From Sipunculus nudus (taxonomy: Eukaryota; Annelida; Sipuncula; Golfingiida; Sipunculidae): a stretch of DNA of 64,000 bases. Shown piece by piece: positions 1-12,100 of the stretch. The notes beneath the pieces are model-generated. The model saw only the letters and a program-made list of their open reading frames with translations, made no database searches and was not told where the DNA came from. Made by a program: the position numbers and the translations under genes. Each line of letters starts with the position of its first letter. The stretch's first letter is position 1. The DNA lies in contig CM049317.1 of assembly GCA_026874595.1 (NCBI GenBank), positions 24,828,401-24,892,400 of the forward strand, in the 5' to 3' direction.

Positions 1-774
1 ATTGGTTTTGGTCTCGGTATCAAAACCAAAAGGATCTGGGTCTATATTCTGGTCTGTACTTGAAAATCAAATAGAAATTCAGGCTTTATAAATGCATGCA
101 TCATATAATGCAAAAATGTGATTTGATCTCTGTTGTTGTCTTTCTAAAGGAAAAAAGTTACATGTTTATACCAATGGTAGTAATATAACAGCAACTGCGT
201 GTATAGGGTCTATAATATTTTGTGGAAACGTTGACACTGGTGTATAAGGCAGTAGATAACATATGGGTAAAAATATGTCTTAAGAGATCTCAAGATCTGC
301 GTTTTTCCTCTCGGTCTTGTTCTCTGGACTGTCTTGACCATACACTTATTGGAGGGTGCTGGTTAGATTGTACGATTAATGTAAGTTTTATGGTTGTAGA
401 TGCAGGTAAATCTTATGAATTTGTACATCTGTTTCATAAGAAGGAACTCCCTGATGCTGACTATTGATGGAACACATGGCAAAGTAAGAAACACATGGTT
501 GACTGGATACTGTGGTTGCTTTTTTCTGTAACCGAGGTGTTCGAATTCGGGATATTTGCGGGAAGGGAATTATCCCGAAAATAAAACCTTCGTGAACGAG
601 AGGTCCCAGCGTCGAAGGCAAGTTGGAGAGTAGTAGACTGACGTCATGCATGAAAATAGATCGTGTATGTGCTTAGATTGCTTTTATAAATGATATCAGA
701 TCTTTAACATTATCTTTGATGAAAATTATTTCCACTCGATATTCCTTGGGGGCCTCCTTGGAATGGCACACCAG

Positions 775-1265
775 TGACGTAGTCGAGTCCACTTCATCCG
801 AGTGCGAATGCAGGACCGAGTCCATTTCACTCGAGTACACATCCGAGTCCTGGGGGATCGAGTCCAAGTCCAGGGACTTTCAGTCCGAGTCCTTTAGGAA
901 CCAGGTCCAATTAAAATCTCCTTTTCAACAGAAATTTTAATTTAACATTTGAGATTATCATGTGTATTTTAGTGTTAGTTTACAAATGGTTTTACGTGAT
1001 AACATTTAGCTCTCGATGCCGATTTAAAGTCTGGTTAAAGGGGTCCTTTTTGTAGACCTTATATTCTGTTTGAAGTTCGCGCATGTTAATAAGTTTTTAT
1101 AGTCTGTGAAATTTCATTTTCCTACAGGACTCGCGATAGACTTGGCCTGATCCCTGGAGTCCTCACCTCCCGAGTCAGAATAAAAGTCCGAGTCTAGGAC
1201 ATTTGAGCCCAAGACCCCGATTCTCTCAAAATGTGGACTCGAGTCCAAGTCCGCACTCGAGTCAT
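775..1265. repeat. Degenerate CGAGTCC repeat zone
   Basis: Two clusters (777-905 and 1127-1265) hold more than a dozen copies of GAGTCC or its variants in both orientations (CCGAGTCC, TCGAGTCCAAGTCC, and ACTCGAGT palindromes), separated by AT-rich sequence. It may be the terminal or subterminal repeats of an unclassified transposon. Confidence 0.6.
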
Positions 1266-1561
1266 ACATTACACTGTTGCACATAGTGCACATGTTATTT
1301 GATAGAATTATTTAATAGAATAATGCGCCGGTCTTTTGTATGGCGAAAATGGAACCGTCGCGAAACACTGAAAATTTTAAAATTTATCTCTGCGAATATG
1401 AAGCCAACCACAATATGCGAGAGGTTAACTGGACCAACATTTGGTGAGGCGGAGGCGTCCTCTTAAATAACTATAGCTAAATAACAACATCTGGTAACGC
1501 CCCGAATCATTACTGGTCTCTTGCCTAAGTAGGCAGCAGTTTGGCTGGTCTCGCACATATG

Positions 1562-1562
<1 letters not shown>

Positions 1563-1611
<49 letters not shown>
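1563..1611. repeat. (AT)n microsatellite
   Basis: About 24 AT units, uninterrupted. A second tract of about 12 units is at 1789-1812 and a third at 2969-3013. Confidence 0.95.
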
Positions 1612-1618
<7 letters not shown>

Positions 1619-1810
1619 CACACATACAAAACAAGCAGTTCCTGATGTTTTATTTAGAGGCACACAATAGTTAATGCCACCTGTTAGCAGAGTTTATTCG
1701 TAAACGTATATATCCCACAAAAAAGGTGAATTATGCAACAGTTTTCGACGATAAATAAAAAACTATCAGAACTTTTTTTAAACTAGATGATATATATATA
1801 TATATATATA

Positions 1811-2707
1811 TACTTTGGTTGCCTTTTTATTCGCGAGGGTTTAATTTCGCGATATTAACGAATGTGAAATAATCGCGAATGTGAAGCTCTCTGGATTAAG
1901 ATACCCCATCAACTAAGACGACCTCTGACAGCAACCTTATTTGTGTCTGGTTTCGAAATTGGCCCATGCATTAGCCGTACACACAGACTGTGATATATTG
2001 TAGCTGCTTATTTATTCGGGGGGGGGGGGGGGAATTGGGCTTGGGCAACATGCACTCGCACAATTTTAAGAGATAAAATAACACTTTTTTTACTGGAATA
2101 AAACTTAGAGCCTAAACCTTCAAAATATCAGGACTGCATATTATTATCTAAACTTATAAATGAAACAGAAAGATACTTACCAGGCTAGATAAAAGGACTG
2201 CTCTTTGGAAGTGGGGTGGCTCTTCACCTGGGTAGCCGACACTGTCGTTAAACCAACCCAAAGGTGAAAAATAAGCCATACCCTCCCGGCCAGCCTTCTG
2301 TCGTGTCCACATGTCTGGTCCAAAAGAGGGTGAGTTGGTGACTTTTTCTCCCTTTAATACAGGCTAATGAAGGCAGGGTAGAAACCCTGCATTGTGATTG
2401 GTTATGGGGCATCTCAATATTGACTGTCAATCAGTGCTGATGCCCAACCCCCCGGACAACTGAGGTCCAGGTCAAAGGGCGAGAATGTAACAACATATCG
2501 ACTGTGATACAAGTTCTAATTTAATGACTGATCCAGAAATTAGATAGGTTTTGTAGGATTGTTTTCTACATTTTAAATCAATACAGATCCTGCTATACTT
2601 AGACTTTACAGGTTCTGATGCAATAGCGAAAATGAAACCCTCACGAAGCGTACAAAATGAAGAAATCGCGAAATTTCAGCCTCGCGAAAATAAAGCCAAC
2701 CACAGTA
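1811..2707. mobile_element. TA-bounded element with GCGA-rich inverted ends
   Basis: The left end CTTTGGTTGCCTTTTTATTC followed by GCGAGG matches the reverse complement of the right end (CTGTGGTTGGCTTTATTTTC, then GCGAGG), and both continue with TTTCGCGA. Outer TA dinucleotides fit a TA target. A separate right-end-like fragment lies at 1325-1412. The interior shows no transposase. Confidence 0.6.
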
Positions 2708-2962
2708 TAGCACTACAAATATATATATATTCAAATATGTTCCGAGCGGTTTTTGTATAGGAGGGGGGCGGGGATTCATCACCAATAGGGATGCCAATTC
2801 TGCCCTTTCTTATATAATAGTATAATCCTACAATAAAAAAAATGTGATTTCCTGTTCATAACTACACTACCACGACCCTTAATCTCCTGAAAACAATCAC
2901 ACACACTAGCGACAGGCAAACGATTCCCATCGGCAGTGACCAGACTTTTCTGTGTATTCATG

Positions 2963-3016
<54 letters not shown>

Positions 3017-5701
3017 AAGATATATAACCGCTGCTACTTCTTATATACAAGAAGGATATAAACACCCCTTCCGCAGAAGACCTGGACAACTTCGTTGACG
3101 GAAGATTTCATCGAAAGGATGGTATAAGATAACAAGGTTGAGAGGAAATTTTTCATATCAGTTTTTTTTCTATCGAATATTGAAGGGGAAAAGTGCCCCG
3201 GCCATGACCGATGCTTATATGATTAAGTTAATAAAGAGTGAAACATGGATCTTACTTCATTCCTGAACATTTAAGTATTGGTACTGATAATTCAATCGTC
3301 TTTCACTAGAACTTTGATCTTGATTTGTATCCTCAAGATAACATAAGACAGATGTACATGTCGCCGTTAAGAGGTGACAAGCAAAGGGGATGGGTGGTTG
3401 AAACAAAACGTCATTCCCACACACAATGGCTTTTTTTAATTGTGGAGATGTCTGGTGCAGTGCATCACCGCTTCAGACTCCATGTCTGGTTTGAAATACA
3501 ATGCCAGGTTCAAACTCACCCTAACTCTCAACCTGACCAAGGCATAGTTAAACTCGCCCAGCTCCGCTCTCAAAGACGCATACACAGACATTTTTATTTT
3601 GAACAAGAAAAAGGCAGTTCAGTAATTTGTAAAAGAATTTTATCAATCGTATAAAATACAGGGGTACAGTGTAAAAGTAGTCATATTTCGATACAATAAA
3701 AACCTTAACCTCGAAAACTGATGTTAAAATCACGGACAGTTGATCATAACAAGATCAATTGCTATGCGGGGTTTAGTTATCACATTGGTCATTCTACACA
3801 GTTAAACAGAGATCCAAGTTTCATCAACTTGTTTTTATTCCCTTTTCTGCATAAGCAATAGTAAGGATCGATTCAGTATTTTAAAAACATCGCTTTCAAT
3901 ATTGAAAGATAAATATACACAGTTGGAAAATGAATATTTTTGTACAAATTGGATCGAAACGGTAAATTCTTTATACATCCTCGATATATCATTTGAAAAT
4001 AAATAACATGAGATCAAATATCATACAAAAGCTATCGCTTCTAAGAGCTCCACTGACTTAATCATTGATAACTAAAGTCCCTACCATATTGAAGGACACC
4101 TCCGAGACATACCGAAACATGTAAAAGTAAATCCTTTTGCTGAAGTGCACATATTTATACATGTATAAGAAATTCAGTTCTATATGGCTTTGTGTTCTGA
4201 TAGATGCAGAATCTGATATCTGTAAAATAATTGAGTAACATTCCTTCAAGTATTTTTTTAATTTACCGGCACTAAGGTCTCGGGATCCGCTTAAAAGGGT
4301 ATCGCCTATAATAAAATATACAATTTTTAACCATTGGGTTACCGTTAATACCACACCCCCCCCCCCAGCAGGTTATATACACAAAGGTTTACTTTGTTCA
4401 CATTTACACAAACTGAGAATTGTTTTCAAAGTTTCGCATGATTATTTATACCTACGTATTTGCTAACACTTTATAGTAATCGTGTGCATAGATATGTTAA
4501 TAGTAAGATTTATTTTTTCATAATTGCTAAAACGTGATAAAATGTCACAATAAGTTATTAATAAAACAACTTAACAACAAACAACAGTCATCTGTTTGAA
4601 ATAGCTCCAGCTAGACCTCACGTATTAATAGTAAGTATTTTTTTTTTCAGTTATCTTGCAGTCATTGACATATATGATTGCACTAGGGTTCTCACTGGTA
4701 TTATCCGGTCATGGCAAAATAATAGTTCAGGCCAACACCAGAGACAGGTCCATTTAGTCCTGTGCTGGTGTTTAATCTTAATATTGAAAGATTCTGGAAA
4801 TGTATGATCACCACAATTTTTAACTCATGAATATACAACGTGCGTACATTTGGATGCAGTGCTTACTTGTCACAGTTAGTATACACCGCCACAATTATGA
4901 TTACAAGAATGAGTATTATTAGGCTATACAAACAACCCACTTGTCAGTCAGAGCACCATAAAATATATGGATAAGGCACTGCCTCCTCGAAACTACCCTT
5001 CCAATTTGAATGTGATGTTCGTCGGGAATCAACAGTAGGTTTTTTACAATCCAACTATACAAAATAAGATACCTACTCGCCAATATTATCGCATGAAATG
5101 AGGTTTTAATATACACTTTTGTTTTCTAACACTATGTAGTGGATGAATAACGAGCGAGTGGTAAAATATGTTTGCAATAGACTTTCAAACGTACAAAATC
5201 TCAACTTTAACATTAACGTGTTTTTCTCTAAATTTCAAAAAGCCATATTAAAAGACCCTTTCTTGTGCGTCTTTTTTTCTTGTGCAATTTTTTGGGATAT
5301 GTCGATTATCTTAAGCTTTAATTGGCTATTATATATGTATTAAATATTATATCTATACGTGTGACAGCAAAAACAATTCCATCTTTTATTATGTTTTCTT
5401 TTTTATTTGTTTTATTCGCCGATTTATTGAAAATTTCCAAAGAGAAATGCCAAGGAGTGGTTCCTGTAAGGGCATGAAACGCGACGACTAACATTCCACA
5501 TTTTTTTAATTTTATTCTTGACTGATGTTCCCTCATATAGTAGCCATATTAACTTAAACTAAAAATATGTATCTTAAATATACAACAGACAACAATATTA
5601 ATAAATTTATAACAAATTTATGTAGTCAACTTTTTTTTTCGCAACTTGAAATAATGTTTCTCGTAATAAGATGTTAAGATCATCCTATCAACAGCACCTC
5701 C

Positions 5702-5711
5702 TTTATTTATT
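5702..5711 (-). terminator. Candidate poly(A) signal of the receptor gene
   Basis: Two overlapping AATAAA hexamers (AATAAATAAA) occur on the minus strand about 725 bp after the stop. They are followed within 30 bp by a GU-rich stretch (GAGGTGCTGTTGATAGG). This is the first clear AATAAA seen after the stop, but AT-rich DNA produces such hexamers by chance. Confidence 0.3.
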
Positions 5712-6434
5712 CATCGCATATTTACATGACATTAGCAATATATGTACAGGAAATAAAAAAGAAATGATAAAATATTTAGTGTTTGTGCTTAATTTTCTGG
5801 CCACCCCGCCACAATCCTTTTGATCCGAAATTTATAATATGAGTAAAGTTGGTCTTACCCAACCTATGCCAGCCTATCATTGTAGGGTGTAACAAACCGG
5901 GATTAATAACGAACTATACTCTTCCCAAATTCCCTGATCACGATAACAGTGCACTAAATGTTGAAGATGGTACTTACGGTTAGTAAACCTTTGACAATCA
6001 TCAAATAATTTGTTGCTGTAACAGTCGAGGATTATAGCTATAATACAATGCAGTGTTAAATATATTAGTGTAAAACTGTGAACATGCATTTTACTGTATT
6101 TTATACAAATTAAGGTCATTTAATGGTCATGTCCATGGTATCCGTCGACTGGCTAAGTTCCCTGGCCATTAAAACATTTTACAGGCAATATTTCCTAGAC
6201 AGCTGAGATTTTGATTATAATATTACATAAATTGTTTTAATACATTCAGTTGTTTATATGATCCATGTTTTTACATTTTTACGATTTTTATGGGTGATGC
6301 AACAAACTTTGTAATCACCTACTCCTTCCAAAATCCCTCCTTTTTACAGAAGTGATATTAATAAAGTTGAGCTAGTGGATATTTTAAGATAGAGCGACGA
6401 GTATACACGACCGGGAGGCTCGTTATTAACGAGT

Positions 6435-6535
6435 TTAGTCGTCCACCACCATGATACGTTGTTGTGGTCCTTTGTTGTGAACGTCCCCGTTAAGAGATCG
6501 TGGCGTAAACATATTTCTGTCTGCAACGACACCAG
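6435..6535 (-). CDS. Exon 15: C-terminal tail and stop codon
   Basis: This exon encodes residues 636-668 and the TAA stop (101 coding nt, entered in phase 1). The tail reads AGVVADRNMFTPRSLNGD and ends QQRIMVVDD. The acceptor is preceded by a long T-rich tract (TTTTTTATTTGTTTACAG). The frame closes exactly, since 1906 + 101 nt is divisible by three. The 3' UTR continues below 6435. Confidence 0.85.
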
Positions 6536-9500
6536 CTGTAAACAAATAAAAAAAACAGACGTTTATACTTTTATTCATGTATATTCGGTGACGTCACAAT
6601 TACATATGACGTCATAATTACCTGTACAGAGTGAATCGTAACTTTTGATGTGTAAAAGATATAAACTTTCATATATGTAATCAGGGAACTATGAAGCCTT
6701 GAATCGAGACAGCCTGTATTATTACCTTTGCTCAATTCTTGAGCGATACATGTGAAACATCTCCACACGGCTGTAATGTTTTTAATTTTTCAGACAATAT
6801 CTTTGTTAGATGTTGCCTTTCCGAACACAAATAATTTCCACTTATAATCCCGTTTAAATGTTTGACGTCACCAAAAATGTTTACTGTTTGTGAATTTAAA
6901 TATAAAAGATGTTTATCATCATAAATGTTATAGTTGATCACTGAGCTATTTTAATCAAACTCGTTTTTTTTCAATAAATGTATATTTTTTACCCCATTTT
7001 GGGTATTTTTTTCTCATTTTATTCAATATATATATATATGAATATGAAACACAGTTATCAAGGAACATTTATACTCAAAACAATTTGCACATTTCATGAT
7101 AATGAAATAATGTAATACATGTTAATTACAGACTTGACATCAATTCTCTATATTCATGAATACATGTGTTATACAATATCATTAACAAACAATTAATAAT
7201 TTGATATTTTATTTTCCTTTAATATGTAATGTATAACAACACAAATGTATTTGTTTCTTCAATTAACCTTATAGTGTTAATTCAATTCATACCACCATTT
7301 GTTATTTCAAACATGACAATGAATGTTAGAGCAACGTGTTTAGTCCATTGTTAGTAAGAACCACGTGTTCATTAATCTTCTAAATTTGGTAAAAAGAAGA
7401 ACATTAGTTTGAAATGTTAACTTAAATTCATAAAAAATACACAAGTTATATGTTAATTTTGACTTCATGAAAATTATGTTTAGACATGAAGCGTGTTAAT
7501 TTACAGAGGGTCAACGTACTCAGAAAAACGATACTTTCCATGTTGGTCACTTTAATTTACAGTGCCCGCCGTCAGTTGTATAAGAACATGTGTTTATTAT
7601 TATCAAATGCCCTTAAGGATTACGGATTATTTCTCCTATGACCCGATTCTCGCTTCGGAAGATGGTATTCAGTTTTGCGATTTTCTTCTTTTTCAAAGTC
7701 CTGTGTTCTTTACATATTTGACTTACAGTAAATATATATCACAATGTTCTTGAATATAGTTTGATATTTTGTAAGTCTGTCTATGAAAATCTGAAGTATG
7801 TAGTCGTTGACATTTCCACAAGAAAAACAGGACACAATGTGAGTAAAAAGTAACAGTAATAAATAATAAAAGGAATAATTATTCTGTTCAGGAGAGTGAT
7901 GAATATGATAGATAATCTTTTTTTTTATCCATAAAATCCTGAAATATGAAACAATTCTTTAGAGAATCTGTATGGTTAGTTTCAGACAGGTAAAAGTATA
8001 TACACTGCATGAAAAAAAAGACAGGGTAGTTTCAGAATCAAATGTCCTGTCTCGCCGGAAGCAGAAGTTACCTGGCTCGTATAGCTCTGTAACTTCAGTG
8101 TTAATGCTCATTGGTTTGTCGCCTGTGAAGTAAATAATTAACAAGCTGCAATCGGTTACCATTTTTCACGTAAAAGGTAAAATGCCCTCCTCTGTAGACT
8201 GTGGAAGAGGTCAAAAGGGAATATCATAAATGAGTATATTAATTTTATTAATCCGCCTAATGTGGACAGTTTGCTATTTTGAGAAGTCACGGTATTCGAA
8301 AATAGCTCCCCACATTTTCTGTATTTAACTGGTATTTAACAGCTTTACATGGTAAGGCATACTGAGATTTTCTGTATTTAAACAGTGTGCTGTACAGTTG
8401 TACGTGGTAAGGCATAATGGTCCATCTGTACGTCAAAAGGCATAATTGTAATTTTCTGTATATAACCATGGTGCTGTATAGCTGTACGTCTTAATACATC
8501 ATCATGAAGAAAATAACGGGGTATCCTTTCTTCTTTTAAATGACAAATATAAAATATATCTGAGTAAATATTGCACATGATGCACAGAAAGACATCTTGA
8601 CCTCTGAACAACGGCTGCTTTTAGCCCTCTGGCACCTCTGACAAGGAGGTTATGTTTTTACAATTGTTTGTTTGTTTTGTTGGTTTTTAGCAGGATTATG
8701 TATAAAAACAACATAACCCATGTTCACCAACCTCATGAAGGGGTTGGGCAAATAAAGATCCCACTTTCAATTTGGGCTGATCCAGTATGATTTTTAGTGT
8801 TAGCAGGTATAAACGCTCTGTTAAGTACCATTTTTGAGGTCAAATATTTGTTTTTCATGTTTCATTTTAACTAAAATTAAACACATAATTTCAATATATT
8901 TGGAACGTTTTCCAGTATCATATAGGAGGAGTTCTAAAAAACCGTAATGCAAAATGAAATTTTGAAAAACAATTATTGTTTTACATATTTACTACATTTA
9001 CACTTAAATTTTGGGATTTCGTAATCCGGCGTTATGTGTACTTGGCAAAGAAAAGAACACAAAGACAGCAATTCACTCTCAGTAACATATACATGAGAAT
9101 ATTGTCAAGATATCACGTGACATTAGATGGGAATTAGAGCACTATGAAGTTTTAATGTAGAGCAAACTGTACACTTTGTACACATGACTTGTACAGGACT
9201 TACGCCAGCATCGTGATGTACAGTTTAAGCATAGTAATTTGATGGTGCCTTACGAGACTTTGCATATCTTGGGCTCCAAGTTGTGACTAAAAATAGATAT
9301 ATGTAAATTTATTAAAAAAAAGGAAATTTATATAAAATGTTAATTTATATAGAGTGTAAATTGGACAAAACATTGGTTTTGTTTTCTTATGACTGACATG
9401 AATACACCCCTTGTGTAGACAATCAGATGGGGGAAATGAAAAAAACATTTTATCCTAAATATTTTAGCGGAAATTTCATTACTATCGCACCACATTTTTT

Positions 9501-10165
9501 GTGCATATTATTAATTTTGATACTGTAATTACTCGTTTATCCGAACAAACCGAGGACAGTATTATCAGCGAAACGGGTGTCGGATATAAAAGATGGGTTC
9601 ATTTTCATATTGATTTCTGATTATTCATGTGTAGTTTCGACGTCATTTTTGCAACATCCCGGGTCCTCTTGTTGGATTAAGCAACGAAAAGCTGCAATGC
9701 TCAATACGAGCACTGCATTTATATAGTTTTAAATTAAATGTTAACTATATTTACGTGCATTTTTACTCTAGAGCAAATGATTCACTTTGTTGAGGTCCCT
9801 CTGGTGTTCAGTTGAATGACAAGACCTGCCTAAATTTACCGAAAACCATATTGTCCGAGTTCTACCGTACTCTCTTAAACATTCTGCATAAACGATATGG
9901 GGTTCCAATAAGTGGAAAACTTAAATCATAAACATAGTTAACAGATTTGAAGAAACAAGCTAAAAGCATGTGTATTCAAGAACAGCGTAAAGCAATGTTT
10001 CGAGCCATGGTGGAAATTCCTTTCCGGATGATTATTGTTGGATAGTATTTTGATATTGACCACGCCCAAAATGCGAATGAAACATCTCATAGATTTGTCA
10101 CGGAGAGAAGCTAATTCTTCATTTTCTTCATTGAGTTCTCATAAAATGGGAACAGGGAGTTCAAC

Positions 10166-10224
<59 letters not shown>

Positions 10225-12049
10225 CATTTATATATATATATATATACAATATATGTCAACGACATATATATATATTTATGGATATATATACATATAATGG
10301 TTTTTCGACCGGTTATATGCGTATGTGTGTTTATGTTAGTAAAATACTTTACAAATTATTTTTTTAATCAGCATATATTAGGCAAATTAGAGTAATTGTC
10401 ATATTGGAGGCATGTACATGCAAATATAAAGTATAAATATAAAATTTAACGAACAATATTATCGTTAATGGTATATTAATCGTGATTCGGGGTAAAAATA
10501 ACCAAGTAATTCTATACAAGGTGATTTGAACCTTACACCAGGACACGCAATGTGGGTTAGACACCTCTAGAATTCTTGGTATGCACCATTGTAATGGTCA
10601 ATTCCTGAAAATCACAAGACGAAACATAGTGTACAGATATGTTTCTTTAAAAGTGCGAAATAAACCACCAGGGAGGACAACTGAAATAGGCCTGGAAGGA
10701 AAACATAATACTGACTGCGATTTATCGATAAATGGATGGCTGGAGAAATGTCAGTGTCAGTGTGCAACAAAGGCCTCAACAGTTATAACATCTCCGTCGC
10801 ATGAGTTTCCTAATTTATTCAAATATGTAGATTTATTTAAATTTGTAAATTTATTCAAATATGTAAATTAATTCAAATATCCACGTCTAGGATATTTCTT
10901 TGTGAAGTATGAAAAAATAGATGTTTAAACATAAAAGAACTAGCCTAACATTTTTACCAACCCTTTTTCTGATATTTTCTTCGCGGTTTTTATCAAGAAT
11001 AATTTTTAAAGTTGTGTTCATCTTTTCACATTTTTGTTTAGAGCGCCTGTCAGACCAGTGGAAGTGATATAACAGTTGGCTTCTAAGATTCAAAGCTAAG
11101 TCTGTAAACTGGGTCACAAGCAATTCCACAAAACCATAAACACAAATACTGAAAAAAATATTTCCCAATATGTGTTTTTGTGTAAATAGCAATATCATGT
11201 CTTTTCCTCAAAATGTGTATATGATGAAGAAATGTATATTTCATTATATTAAAAATGTTATTTGTACGGAATCCTACTGTGCTCTATATATGCGGGGTAC
11301 TAAGAGCTGATACACGGACCTAATTACACATTGGCACTTATTTGCTATCGCAATCGTCAGATATATATACAGTGAAACCTCGTCGAAGGACCCTCAGAAA
11401 ACATCCGAGGTTTGACACAGGCGGATTTTATTTGGTAATAATTTAACTAGAGTTGTCCGGAATATTGAGTCTGTAACTTCGACATAAGCTGAGTATTCGA
11501 CTGTATTCATGTATGTGTGTGTGACTGCGTGTGAGGGGGTTAGCGTTACCTGGGTCTCCATTTTCTATATGGCCGTTTTCCAGGTATTTGCCTTCTGCGT
11601 TCGTCGCGTCCCCCCGGGCGTCATACGCTTTCTCTGGGTTTACTTTCCCGTGGCTATAAAAAGATTAATATATATCTTCTAATGAGCTGAAGGTATACAT
11701 ATACAGCTGTTAATCAATTTTATGATTTGATGTAAATTTAGGAAGGAATTTGTATTTCGACGACAGAAAAGGTAAGAAAAATCACAAGAACATACCATCA
11801 GAAATTTTGTTCTTCTAGAATAATGTTTTTTTTTTCAGTGAAGGTATTATTAGGTTACATTAAAACTAAACACACATGATTTAAAACATCAGGTGACAAC
11901 CTTGAACACTTATACAAATGTGGCAGGTGATGCCAATGGAAAGTTATTTTAAAGTTCTTATATCACGCCTTCAAAATGATAACTGCAAGATCCAATATAT
12001 ATTCACATGATGAAAGTACATAATATCAGAACGTAAAGTATATATTTTT

Positions 12050-12100
<51 letters not shown>

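Larger units (their letters stand above)
1..6434. other. 3' flank of the receptor gene: UTR, MITEs, microsatellites
   Basis: No coding gene is supported here. It holds the 3' UTR of the receptor gene, a CGAGTCC-rich repeat zone (775-1265), a TA-flanked element with GCGA-rich ends (1811-2707), several (AT)n tracts, and G or C homopolymers near 2020 and 4360. The rest is AT-rich sequence with many stops in all frames. Confidence 0.6.
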
